64,000 bases of DNA, from the NCBI GenBank assembly GCA_040901765.1, contig JBBDYG010000124.1, forward strand, positions 124,001 to 188,000, given 5' to 3'. Of this stretch, positions 26,719 through 34,739 are shown piece by piece. Each line of letters starts with the position of its first letter. Position 1 is the first letter of the stretch. The stretch is from JBBDYG01 sp040901765. Its GTDB lineage: Bacteria; Planctomycetota; Planctomycetia; Pirellulales; Lacipirellulaceae. Under the pieces are notes generated by a model, which saw nothing but the letters and a program-made list of their open reading frames with translations, had not been told where the DNA came from and did no database searches. The translations under genes were made by a program, and so were the position numbers.

Positions 26719-27037
26719 TTCTGTGTTCCTTTAAGCGAGAGAGCGGGGAGTTGGGAGCGGGAATTGGTGCGAGGTTGTCCGGACTGGGAAGACCTTAAAG
26801 CAACGGCCGTGCCAGCATTGCGCCAGCCCGTACGATGCCTTTCGCAACTTCATGTACGGCCGAGAGTTATGGCCGTTACAAAGAATTAAAAAGTCGCGAT
26901 ATTGCAACTATTAGATCTGCGGATGTAGTCATATTGACTACCATCGACGCCATTCTGAGATGGGGCGCGCGTAGAAAAAGCCCGGACGAAGCGGGGCTAC
27001 TTTGATTGGCGAGGTCGTTTCGTCACTGCTGGGGTCG
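26719..27037. other. Gene-free gap
   Basis: I see no gene or repeat family here. The middle part (26880-26960) is AT-richer and could hold the promoter of the PDZ-like gene. Confidence 0.4.
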
Positions 27038-27277
27038 TCAAGCGGACGGCCGGCGAAAATACTGGTACGACAGCAGCACTTCGTACAGGTCGGTCGAAAT
27101 CGTGATTTCGTCGTCCCGGAAGTCGCGTAGCCACGTCCGGTTGCTGGCCACGGCGTCCGCCAGCAGGGGCAGCACGTCGCCCATCGGCAGGGTCAATCGT
27201 GCGGCCGGCGGGGCAGATTTGGCCACCCGGGTGCTGTCGGCTTGGGGGTCGCGATAGATTCTCAAATGGCTGTGCAT
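27038..27277 (-). CDS. Small conserved-looking protein, function unknown
   Basis: A 79-residue product starts MHSHLRIYRDPQADSTRVAK and ends STDLYEVLLSYQYFRRPSA. It has balanced composition with a helical C-terminal half and no membrane segment. A longer frame from 27325 adds 16 residues without clear support. The ordered hydrophobic pattern argues for a real gene, but I recognise no family. Confidence 0.45.
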   Translation of the reverse strand: MHSHLRIYRDPQADSTRVAKSAPPAARLTLPMGDVLPLLADAVASNRTWLRDFRDDEITISTDLYEVLLSYQYFRRPSA

Positions 27278-27485
27278 GGAAAACGTCCTTGTCGGAATTA
27301 CCCCCGTTTGCCTATTTTCATCCACTCAAACGCCGCATCCACCCAAACCCTTCGCCGTCCACTCGTGGCAGACGAATGGGAGGAAACGTCGCGTCGGGTT
27401 GTATCGGCAATCCCTCCCGCACGGGTTGAGGATAGTTGAGCCGGTAGTTCAGATTTTTCGGTGGGGGATGCTGGCGGTCGATAAC

Positions 27486-27612
27486 GGGTGGCTGGGGTCG
27501 TAGGCGCCAGCCGAAGCCCCCAGCGGAATCGCGGATCGCGTCGCCGGGTTTAAACGATGTCAACACAGGGTTCGCTGGGGGCTGCGCCTGCTGGCTACGA
27601 CCCCAGCCACCC
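27486..27612. repeat. Family B palindromic repeat, copy B2
   Basis: Same arms as B1. The rest of the gap from 27278 to 28028 shows only a weak AGATGTGAGATGG-type inverted repeat near 27665-27740 and no gene. Confidence 0.85.
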
Positions 27613-28028
27613 CGCTCGATTGGTTTCAGCACACTGGGAAGCAGGCAGCGGGCGGCAGAGAAGGCAGATGTGAGATGGAAGAAGTGAGAAGTGAAGACGA
27701 TTTCCGAACTTCTGCCTTCTCACATCTTACATCCCACATTTCATTCCTAATGCCCGCTGCGATAACATGGGAAACCTTGACAACACGCCCGTCTGCTATC
27801 ACAATCCGGCGTTTGGAACCGTGGCGGCATCCATCAACATCTGCCACCAGTCCACGATCCGCCAATGGCGTCCATTTTCTCAGCTTCTCTGAACGAGTCT
27901 GCCCGCTGCCGGCAACGCTCTGGCGGTGCATCCCTTATGGCTCGCATTCTCGCGGAACCTTCTGCGACCGATTCCTCTGAAGGCGTGGCTTCCGCGCCGA
28001 TCGGGGGAGCGCGGTTACTTGGCAGGCG

Positions 28029-30608
28029 GTGACAACCGATCTCATGAGCTCCGCAATTACCATCGACTTGCGCCCCGCTGCGCGTGATTTGGGTCTGCCG
28101 GAATCTTCGGTGGCGGCGGCCGTTCGTCTGCTCGACGAGGGGAACACGGTTCCCTTCATCACGCGCTACCGTCGCGACCAAACCGGCGGCCTTGATGAAG
28201 AGCAGATCGAGCTCGTGCGGGGGCACGTCGCCAAGCTCAGACAGCTTGAAGAGCGCAAGCAGACGATCCTCAGGAGTCTCGAGTCGCAAGAAAAACTTAC
28301 CGACGCCTTGCGGGCGGAGATCGGCCGGGCCGCGAGCATGAAGCGGCTCGAAGACTTGTATCTCCCCTTCAAGCCGAAGAAACAGTCGCTCGCCGCCAAA
28401 GCGCGCGAGCAAGGTCTTGCGCCGCTGGCCGAAGAAATCCTGATGCGAGCGCCGACCTGCGCCGAACTGCAAGCGCGGGCGGCGGAGTTTGTCGATGCCG
28501 AAAAAGGCGTCGCCGATGCCGCCGCGGCGATCGCCGGAGCGGGGCATATCATCGCCGAACAGTTCAGCGAACTCGCCGACCTGCGGCAACACATTCGCAA
28601 GCTCTATCGCAAGACGGCCAAGCTCGTGAGCAAAGGCGTTGAAGAAGAGCACAAGCAGAAGCCGCAGTTCAAAGATTATCTCGACTTCCGCGAGCCGCTG
28701 TCGCGGATCCCGCCCCATCGGGTGCTGGCGATCAATCGAGGCGAACGGGCAAAGGTGCTCCGGGTGAGCGTCGATGTCGACGAACAGGCAATCGAGCGGC
28801 TGGCGATCGACGACTTGATATCCGCCGATCACCCCCACCGCGAGTACCTCGACAACTGCGTCCGCGACGCGCTCGCGCGGCTCGTGCTGCCGAGCCTGGA
28901 GCGCGAAGCCCGTCGCGAAACCACGGAGAAAGCCGAGACGCACGCGGTGACGGTCTTCGCCCGCAACCTGCGGAAGCTGCTGCTTCAGCCGCCGCTGGCG
29001 GGCAAGCGCGTGTTGGCGATCGACCCGGGTTACAAGAATGGCTGCAAGCTGGCGACGCTCGATGACTTCGGCAACCTGCTCAAGACGGGACTGGTGCATC
29101 TCGTCGGCAGCGACGAACAGAAGGCCAAGGCCCGCGAGACGCTCGTCGAGACGATGCGCGAGCATCCGATCAACGTGATCGCCATCGGCAACGGCTCCGC
29201 CTGCCGGGCGACCGAAGAACTGGTCGGCGACATTTTGGCCAACGAGCTTGCCGAGAGCGAAATTCGCTATGTGATCGTCAATGAAGCGGGCGCGAGCGTT
29301 TACTCGACCAGCCCCACCGGGCGCGAGGAGTTCCCCGAGTGCGACGCGATGCAGCGGAGCGCGATCTCGATCGGCCGGCGGCTGCAAGACCCGCTCAGCG
29401 AACTGGTAAAGATCGACCCGGCGAGCATCGGCGTCGGTTTGTACCAGCACGACGCCCGGACCGGCGACCTGCGCGACACGCTCAACGACGTGGTTCAGGC
29501 GTGCGTCAGCTTCGTGGGCGTCGATCTCAACCGCGCGAGCACCGCGCTCTTGCGGTACGTGTCGGGGCTGAACCAACTCACGGCGCGGCGCATCCAAGAA
29601 TTCCGCCAACAACAGGGGCCGTTCAAGTCGCGCCAGCAACTCATGGAAGTGAACGGTCTCGGCGAAGCGACGTTCGTCCAGGCCGCGGGCTTTCTGAAAA
29701 TCGAAAGCGGCGACGAGCCGCTCGATGCCACCTGGGTTCACCCCGAAAGTTACGACGCCGCGCGAACATTGCTCGCGCGGCTTGGTGTCGATGTCGCAGC
29801 GCTCGGCAAGGCCGATTCGGCAGCGACGATTGAAACGGGCCTCGCCGCGCACGACCGCGCCGCGCTCGCGCAAGAGTTGGGCGTTGGCCAGTTGACGCTC
29901 GAACAACTTGTGGAGGCCCTGAGCAAGCCGGGCCGCGACCCGCGAACCGACCTGCCGCCGCCGCTGTTCCGCAAGGACGTAGTGAAGTTCGAGGACTTGG
30001 CGGTCGGCATCGAGCTGCGCGGTACGGTGCTGAACGTCGTCGACTTCGGCGCGTTTGTGGACGTGGGCCTCTCCGACAGCGGCCTGGTTCACATCAGCCA
30101 GTTGAGCAACGACTATGTCCGCGACCCGCATCAACTCGTGTCGGTGGGCGATCAAGTGCAGGTGTGGGTGGCGTCGATCGACCCCGAACGGCGTCGCGTG
30201 TCGCTGACGATGATCCCCCCCGGCACGGAGCGCAAGCCTGAGCCGCGCCCCCCGCGGCAAGAGCGCCCGCCCCGCCGTCCGCCGCCGCAGAAAGCTGCGG
30301 AACAACAACCCGCGGGTTCGCTGGGGGCTTCGCCTTCGGCTGCGACCCCAGCCACCCGTCCGCAACAGGCACCCTCGCGTCGCAAGCAGCAGTTCACGCC
30401 CCGTCACGATCCGCCCCAACACGGCCACGCCGACCGCCCCGCGTTCGAGAAGCGCGCCAAAAAGGTGCAAGTCCCCATCACCAAAGAGATGGCCGAAGGC
30501 AAAGAAGCGATGCGCTCGTTTGGTGATCTCTTGCAGTTTCATAAGAAGAAGCAGGAGCCGCAGGCGGAGGAGACAGGAGACGGGGGAAAGGGGACAGAAG
30601 GGGAGTGA
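28029..30608 (+). CDS. tex: Tex-family RNA-binding transcription accessory protein
   Basis: Tex proteins bind nucleic acid and influence transcription. The 859-residue protein has the N-terminal helical region (ARDLGLPESSVAAAVRLLDE, FITRYRRDQTGGLDEEQ), the YqgF-like domain (RVLAIDPGYKNGCKLATLDD, IAIGNGSACRATEELV) and helix-hairpin-helix motifs (YVSGLNQLTARRIQEFRQQ). A C-terminal S1 domain follows (ELRGTVLNVVDFGAFVDVGL). After S1 comes a Pro/Arg-rich tail of about 110 residues. Part of this tail (residues about 762-776) is encoded by half of a family B repeat read in frame. The first start is GTG at 28029; an ATG at 28044 is an alternative. Confidence 0.92.
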   Translation: MTTDLMSSAITIDLRPAARDLGLPESSVAAAVRLLDEGNTVPFITRYRRDQTGGLDEEQIELVRGHVAKLRQLEERKQTILRSLESQEKLTDALRAEIGRAASMKRLEDLYLPFKPKKQSLAAKAREQGLAPLAEEILMRAPTCAELQARAAEFVDAEKGVADAAAAIAGAGHIIAEQFSELADLRQHIRKLYRKTAKLVSKGVEEEHKQKPQFKDYLDFREPLSRIPPHRVLAINRGERAKVLRVSVDVDEQAIERLAIDDLISADHPHREYLDNCVRDALARLVLPSLEREARRETTEKAETHAVTVFARNLRKLLLQPPLAGKRVLAIDPGYKNGCKLATLDDFGNLLKTGLVHLVGSDEQKAKARETLVETMREHPINVIAIGNGSACRATEELVGDILANELAESEIRYVIVNEAGASVYSTSPTGREEFPECDAMQRSAISIGRRLQDPLSELVKIDPASIGVGLYQHDARTGDLRDTLNDVVQACVSFVGVDLNRASTALLRYVSGLNQLTARRIQEFRQQQGPFKSRQQLMEVNGLGEATFVQAAGFLKIESGDEPLDATWVHPESYDAARTLLARLGVDVAALGKADSAATIETGLAAHDRAALAQELGVGQLTLEQLVEALSKPGRDPRTDLPPPLFRKDVVKFEDLAVGIELRGTVLNVVDFGAFVDVGLSDSGLVHISQLSNDYVRDPHQLVSVGDQVQVWVASIDPERRRVSLTMIPPGTERKPEPRPPRQERPPRRPPPQKAAEQQPAGSLGASPSAATPATRPQQAPSRRKQQFTPRHDPPQHGHADRPAFEKRAKKVQVPITKEMAEGKEAMRSFGDLLQFHKKKQEPQAEETGDGGKGTEGE
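30314..30357. repeat. Family B half copy B4 inside tex
   Basis: GGTTCGCTGGGGGCTTCGCC and CTGCGACCCCAGCCACCC match the right half of B1-B3. It is translated as part of the Tex tail (PAGSLGASPSAATPATRP). Confidence 0.85.
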
Positions 30609-30621
30609 GTGGTAAGTAGGT

Positions 30622-30739
30622 GGGGGTGGCTGGGGTCGAGTCCGCGAGCCCCCAGCGGAAGCGCGAACTAACGCGCATTTTGTATTAAAGTCTTCCCCAG
30701 CGCGCTGGGGGCTTCGCTGCACTACGACCCCAGCCACCC
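30622..30739. repeat. Family B palindromic repeat, copy B3
   Basis: GGTGGCTGGGGTCG...AGCCCCCAGCGGAAGCGCG at the left; CAGCGCGCTGGGGGCTTCGC...CGACCCCAGCCACC at the right. It lies directly after tex. Confidence 0.85.
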
Positions 30740-30840
30740 GTCGTAGCATGGACACTCTTGCCTGTGCGTGCTGATTCCGAAAGTCGCGATGGCAGGATAC
30801 AATAAGGTGCGACAGTCGCAATTCGCGTGAGGAACCAACA

Positions 30841-31077
30841 ATGCACCAGATCACTGTGGAACCAACCCTAAGCCAAGAGCTTGGCGGATTAGTCGGCCAA
30901 GTATTGTTGTGCGACGCCAATGGCCGGGCGCTGGGTTACTTCTCGCCACTGAAGGACAAGGTGCAAGCGGCCGACTTGCAGTTGGAACCGCCGCTTTCAG
31001 ACGCGGAGATCGAAGAGCTACGGAAGGTGCGGACGGGGAAGCCATTAGAGGACATCTTGAGCCGCTTAGGGTATTAG
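30841..31077 (+). CDS. Probable antitoxin before a RelE/ParE-like toxin
   Basis: This 78-residue protein contains QVLLCDANGRALGYFSPLKD, then a charged helix (LSDAEIEELRKVRTGKPLED) that ends in ILSRLG. A short beta part followed by a helical end is common in antitoxins of RelE-type pairs. A GAGG ribosome site precedes the ATG, and a -10-like TACAAT sits at 30798-30803. Its partner starts 17 bases after its stop. The function is inferred mainly from position. Confidence 0.55.
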   Translation: MHQITVEPTLSQELGGLVGQVLLCDANGRALGYFSPLKDKVQAADLQLEPPLSDAEIEELRKVRTGKPLEDILSRLGY

Positions 31078-31094
31078 ACTGACAGGCGCGTCGC

Positions 31095-31355
31095 ATGAAA
31101 TATCGAGTCCTCTGGTCGCCGCAGGCCGAGGAGCGTCTCGAAAGCCTCCTGAAGACGGCTGACGATCCTCAGGCGCTGGTCGATGCGGGACGCGAAGTAG
31201 ACCGACTTCTACTCAACGACCCAAATGCGTTCGGCGAGTCTCGATATGACACGGTGCGAGTCGGTTTCGCTCATCCATTGGGCATCCTATTCGAGGTGAT
31301 GGACGACGTTCGCACGGTGATTGTTTTTGATTTGTGGCGGATCGATCGGAAGTAA
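31095..31355 (+). CDS. RelE/ParE-superfamily toxin-like protein
   Basis: The 86-residue protein begins MKYRVLWSPQAEERLESLLK and includes VDAGREVDRLLLNDPNAFGE, SRYDTVRVGFAHPLGILFEV and DDVRTVIVFDLWRIDRK. The opening beta-helix (W-PQAEERL) and the ending VFDLWRI are typical of this toxin fold. It forms a pair with the gene at 30841 and is followed without any gap by a HicB-like gene, so three toxin-antitoxin-type genes are transcribed together. Confidence 0.7.
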   Translation: MKYRVLWSPQAEERLESLLKTADDPQALVDAGREVDRLLLNDPNAFGESRYDTVRVGFAHPLGILFEVMDDVRTVIVFDLWRIDRK

Positions 31356-31571
31356 ATGCACAACGAATTCACCGCCATCGTCGAACAAGACGGCATATGG
31401 CACATCGCCTACTGTCCCGAAGTGCCGGGCGCAAATGGGCAGGGTGAATCGCGCGACGAGGCGTTAGCAAGTCTCCGCGACGCGATTGCACTTATTCTCG
31501 AAGACCGGCGGGAAGACGGCCTGCGTGGCGTGCCGGACGATGCCGACCGCACGGTGGTGACGGTCGAATGA
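31356..31571 (+). CDS. HicB-like antitoxin without a HicA partner
   Basis: The 71-residue protein shows the HicB pattern: EFTAIVEQDGIWHIAYCPEV, PGANGQGESRDEALASLRDA and IALILEDRRE. Its ATG follows directly on the stop of the RelE-like gene. HicA normally lies next to HicB; here only a 10-codon frame beginning MKRSS overlaps its stop as ATGA at 31568-31600, which may be the remnant of a hicA start. Beyond that comes a family A repeat. An orphan HicB may now act on its neighbours or have lost its function. Confidence 0.7.
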   Translation: MHNEFTAIVEQDGIWHIAYCPEVPGANGQGESRDEALASLRDAIALILEDRREDGLRGVPDDADRTVVTVE

Positions 31572-31638
31572 AGCGCTCGAGTTCCACTCAGCATCATTAA
31601 CTCGCCTCGCAACATCCTCGATTGTTGTGCCGCGCTCT

Positions 31639-31853
31639 TCATCCCGGCGGGATGACAGCGATTAGCCGGTGGTCGCGCAGCGCACCACCGGAACGCGAAT
31701 CGAACTCACGCACGACCCCGGCAGGGGTCGCAGCAATTTGACGCTCGGAAAGACCGCTGGCACCCCTGCCGGGGTGCTCGTTCATTTCGCGCGAGCATCC
31801 GGTGGTGGCGCTTCGCTGACCACCGGCTAATGGCTGCCAAGCCTCCGGCTTGG
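31639..31853. repeat. Family A palindromic element, compact copy A3
   Basis: CATCCCGGCGGGATGA and AGCCGGTGGTCGCGCAGCGC at the left; GACCCCGGCAGGGGTC, then GCACCCCTGCCGGGGTGC in the middle; GGTGGTGGCGC and CACCGGCTAATGGCTGCC at the right. It follows the orphan hicB gene. Confidence 0.9.
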
Positions 31854-31988
31854 AGTGCTAAAGCTCCGCAACCGGGTTCATCATGTGGACTGGCACATAA
31901 TCTCTACAACCGCCCCAGTATCCACCCTCCGCCCCATCGCCTAAAATCACCGCAGGTGACTCATCTTTCATGACGAGCGAGCATCGCG

Positions 31989-32471
31989 ATGGATTTTCGG
32001 GAACGGTTGCATCGGGCGGCGGAGCGGGGGGAGCGGGCGGCGGCTGCGCAGCAGGCGGAACAGGCTGCGGCGGCGCTCAGTGAGGAAGAATGCAAGCGGC
32101 GACATTCCAATTACCGGCTCAAGCTCACCGAGTATATCGAGCAGTGCCTGCGGCAGCTTGGCGATAACTTCCCGGGCTTCCGCTGGGAGACGATCATGGA
32201 CGAGCGCGGCTGGGGGTCAGCCGTCCGCCGCGATCAGATGGCGATTCGCGATGGCCGCCGCGACAATCTTTTCAGCCGGCTTCAGCTCACCGTCAGCCCC
32301 TACAGCCAGTACCGCGTGCTGGAGATCGTCGCCAAAGGGGCGATCCGCAATAAGGAGTCGTTCAACCGCAACCACTATCAGCCGATCGCCGACTTCGACG
32401 AAGAGCGGTTCCGCGAGCTCATTGAGCAATGGGTGCTCGACTATGCGGAGATGTACTCCGCTGCGCGGTGA
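31989..32471 (+). CDS. Hypothetical protein
   Basis: A 160-residue soluble protein with an Ala/Glu/Gln-rich helical N-terminus (RAAERGERAAAAQQAEQAA) and a well-ordered second half (RLKLTEYIEQCLRQLGDNFP, FSRLQLTVSPYSQYRVLEIV). It ends with FRELIEQWVLDYAEMYSAA. No catalytic or metal motif is evident. I recognise no family. It lies between two family A elements. Confidence 0.6.
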   Translation: MDFRERLHRAAERGERAAAAQQAEQAAAALSEEECKRRHSNYRLKLTEYIEQCLRQLGDNFPGFRWETIMDERGWGSAVRRDQMAIRDGRRDNLFSRLQLTVSPYSQYRVLEIVAKGAIRNKESFNRNHYQPIADFDEERFRELIEQWVLDYAEMYSAAR

Positions 32472-32534
32472 GGTTGAGGATGCAGGGGTCAGGGGACAGG
32501 GGTCGGGGAACAGACGGTGTAGTGGCGGCACCTC

Positions 32535-33130
32535 TTCATCCCGGAGGGATGACAGCTATTAGCCGGTGGTCGCAGAGCGCACCACCGGAAAGCGATTCCC
32601 TCAAATGCGCGACCCCGTCAGGGGTCGAAGCGAGCAGGGGCGTGTAGAAAATTGTCTAAGTGGGACAACTTTTTTTTCAGCTTAAAGGACGCAAACATGC
32701 GAGACGAGACCGACAGGGAAAGTATCGAGTTTGCGGAAACATCTGATCGCTTTCTGGCAATCGAATCGATTCGCGAACGCCTGATCGAGGGATGTTCGGA
32801 GGAAGAATTCGCCACTCTGTACTGCCCTGTGTGTGGTGCAGTGTTATCCATCAACGTGCATCAGAACCATTCGACTTTTCATGTCCGTTGCACACGTGAT
32901 GGAACACATGTTTCGTTCCACGATAGATCTGATTGCAAACCCGCGTGGTGGGTGGCGCACATGCGCGGTGGTTGGTACTAGTGAGACACGAAATGTCGAT
33001 CCACGTGCCATATTTGGCAAAGCTCGCCTGCTGCGACCCCGGCCGGGGTCGTGCATTGGTTAGGCTCGCTTTCCGGTGGTGGCGCTTCGCTTACCACCGG
33101 CTAATGGCTGTCATCCCTTTCGGGATGAAG
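32535..33130. mobile_element. Family A element carrying a small non-transposase gene (A4)
   Basis: The left half (32535-32640) has the CATCCCGGAGGGATGA end, an AGCCGGTGGTCGC...ACCACCGG hairpin and GACCCCGTCAGGGGTC. The right half (33030-33130) mirrors it: CTGCGACCCCGGCCGGGGTC, CCGGTGGTGGCGC...ACCACCGG, CTAATGGCTGTCATCCC. Between them lie about 390 bases with one gene (32697-32981) that is not a transposase. In A5 the same position holds a tyrosine transposase. Confidence 0.75.
32697..32981 (+). CDS. Small zinc-ribbon-like protein inside a family A element
   Basis: From the ATG at 32697, preceded by AAAGGA at a good distance, the product has 94 residues: MRDETDRESIEFAETSDRFL, then SEEEFATLYCPVCGAVLS with a CxxC pair, and NHSTFHVRCTRDGTHVSFH with a further Cys and several His that could complete a metal site. 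An alternative TTG at 32652 is less likely. The base composition is more AT-rich than the neighbours, which together with its place inside a repeat element suggests transfer. The function is unknown. Confidence 0.6.
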   Translation: MRDETDRESIEFAETSDRFLAIESIRERLIEGCSEEEFATLYCPVCGAVLSINVHQNHSTFHVRCTRDGTHVSFHDRSDCKPAWWVAHMRGGWY

Positions 33131-33140
33131 AAAGCAACAT

Positions 33141-33968
33141 TTACCCTTCCGACGGCGCCGTTGCCAATTGCTTCAGCGCGTCGAGCGAGGCCAGCACGTC
33201 GGCGCGGGAGATTTCTTGCCAGCCGGCGAGCTTGTGGTGCAGGATCGCGAGCTTGTATTGCTCGAAGGCTTCCGCAAGATCGGCGGGGAGGTCGGCGAGG
33301 TTTTCGAACGGACGGATTGGGAATTTATGATTGCTGATTTCTGATTGATGATTGGCGCGAGCCGCGTCGTCCTCGACCGCGGCTGAGTCCAAAACATCCA
33401 ATCCATCGTCTTCCGGGGCAAGTTCTCGATGGGAAGAAGGCGAATCGAAGCCGCGGACCTCGGTTGTGATGCTCGGGTCGATGAGCGCGTGGGCGTCTTC
33501 GTCCAGTTCGCCGACGTAGATGTCTTCCTCGCGTGGCCGCTGGTCGGCGGTGCCGCCGATTGCTTCCCAACGCGCGTTTCGCATTTGGGAGATCGACCAC
33601 TGGTTCTGCACGGCCCCTTCGAGCCACATTTCGGCGTCTTCCCAATCGAGGGCCACCTGGAAGTGACTCCAGTAAAGGCCTTCGTACTCGGTTGAAACAT
33701 TTCCGAAGCGTTCATAAACTCGGCGGAGCCGGCCGGCGTGCTGCCCTGTCACGCCGCCGACCCTTTGTGCCCAGGCTTCGTCCGAGTATTCGGTGACTAG
33801 GGCATCGGCGCGGAGCAAGGCGTCGCGCCATTGGCAAATGATGCGGCCTTTTTCCCAGTTCGTGGTGCTGATAAGCGTTCGCCACTGGCCGACGAACGGC
33901 GCGGACGCCACGTTGAATTCTTCCAGCGTTTTTACGACGGCGAGATCCGCCTCTTGCTTCTTGCCCAT
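33141..33968 (-). CDS. Hypothetical protein
   Basis: A 275-residue soluble, acidic protein with many tryptophans in its first 140 residues (FVGQWRTLISTTNWEKGRII, YWSHFQVALDWEDAEMWLEG). An acidic linker rich in Asp, Glu and Ser follows, then a helical end (LAEAFEQYKLAILHHKLAGW, ADVLASLDALKQLA). An AGAGGA ribosome site lies before the ATG. No family is recognised. The linker part includes a short repeat-like tract (HQSEISNHKFPI) of the kind often seen when intergenic repeats become coding. Confidence 0.65.
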   Translation of the reverse strand: MGKKQEADLAVVKTLEEFNVASAPFVGQWRTLISTTNWEKGRIICQWRDALLRADALVTEYSDEAWAQRVGGVTGQHAGRLRRVYERFGNVSTEYEGLYWSHFQVALDWEDAEMWLEGAVQNQWSISQMRNARWEAIGGTADQRPREEDIYVGELDEDAHALIDPSITTEVRGFDSPSSHRELAPEDDGLDVLDSAAVEDDAARANHQSEISNHKFPIRPFENLADLPADLAEAFEQYKLAILHHKLAGWQEISRADVLASLDALKQLATAPSEG

Positions 33969-34186
33969 CGGGAATCGTTCCTCTCGCGCTTGAGCGTTCG
34001 TGCTTGACCGGTCGGGAGGCTAGATCATACCCGGCCAGCAACCGTGCGCAACAGGCGTGCGAGCCACCGATGGCGCAAGATTTCCATTTCACACGCCGTC
34101 CGCGGTATTACAACCGACAAGATCGTCAACGGCGCGGTGGAAAAGTTGTTGACCGGCGATGGAGAATCGCGAAAGCGAAAGAGATA

Positions 34187-34341
34187 GCCACAAAGAGGCA
34201 CAAGAAGACAAAAAAAGAGCTTGTCCACAGATGTCGCAGAGGTTCGCAGATAAAAAAAATGAATTAGTAATCATCTGCGCCTATCTGTGGCATCTGCGGA
34301 CGAAACCTCTCTTTGTGTCTTTTCGTGCCTTTTCGTGGCCA
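34187..34341. repeat. Family E palindromic repeat, copy E1
   Basis: GCCACAAAGAGGCACAAGAA at the left pairs with TTTTCGTGCCTTTTCGTGGC at the right. Inner arms are CCACAGATGTCGCAGAGG and CTGTGGCATCTGCGG. Copies occur at 59273-59451 and 59943-60139. It abuts the stop of the CDGSH gene. Confidence 0.8.
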
Positions 34342-34560
34342 CTATTCGGTTGGCGTCGCGCGTTCGTCCGAGAGGAAGCCGCAGCTTTTGTGGGCGCCGT
34401 CGCAGAAGGGGCGGTTGGCGGATTCGCCACACCGGCAGAGCGCGATCGAGGGTTTGTCGGAAGTGAGCGTGAACGTGTTGCCTTCGGAATCGACCAGTGT
34501 GATCGGACCTTCTATGACAAACGGCCCGTTGGGACGCATGCGGATGCGTACTTCCGACAT
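34342..34560 (-). CDS. CDGSH iron-sulfur domain protein
   Basis: The 72-residue protein is a single CDGSH domain: ALCRCGESANRPFCDGAHKS gives the C-x-C-x-S/C...CDG-H set of three Cys and one His that hold a 2Fe-2S cluster. The N-terminal half is MSEVRIRMRPNGPFVIEGPI. Small bacterial CDGSH proteins are electron-transfer or redox-sensing proteins; the partner here is unknown. Longer frames upstream run through repeats and are rejected in favour of the ATG at 34558-34560. Confidence 0.9.
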   Translation of the reverse strand: MSEVRIRMRPNGPFVIEGPITLVDSEGNTFTLTSDKPSIALCRCGESANRPFCDGAHKSCGFLSDERATPTE

Positions 34561-34571
34561 GGGGGCTGCCT

Positions 34572-34730
34572 GGTGAGTGGTGAGTGGTGAGTGGTGAGTA
34601 AGTGAGTGGTGGGGATACACACGAGTTGTGCGCGGGTCTCCCGACCCCGCACATGGGCGACCGAAGGTCTCCAATGCGGCGTGAGACCTTCGGTCGAGTG
34701 AGTGGCATGGTCGGGAGACCATGCCACAAC
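34572..34730. repeat. GAGTGGT tandem tract and family F palindrome F1
   Basis: 34572-34612 is a tandem run of GAGTGGTGAGTGGT. 34625-34730 is an inverted repeat: GTTGTGCGCGGGTCTCCCGA and GACCGAAGGTCTCC at the left, GAGACCTTCGGTC and GGTCGGGAGACCATGCCAC at the right. The left half recurs inside a gene at 58752-58801. Confidence 0.8.
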
Positions 34731-34739
34731 GCGCCGCCG

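Noticed and set aside
27318..27632. Minus-strand small gene across repeat B2
   Set aside because: Its sequence is simply a translation of the family B repeat.
27834..30920. Minus-strand open frame of about 1028 codons opposite tex
   Set aside because: It is the mirror of tex, has Arg/His/Leu-rich composition without any family motif, and runs through repeats at both ends.
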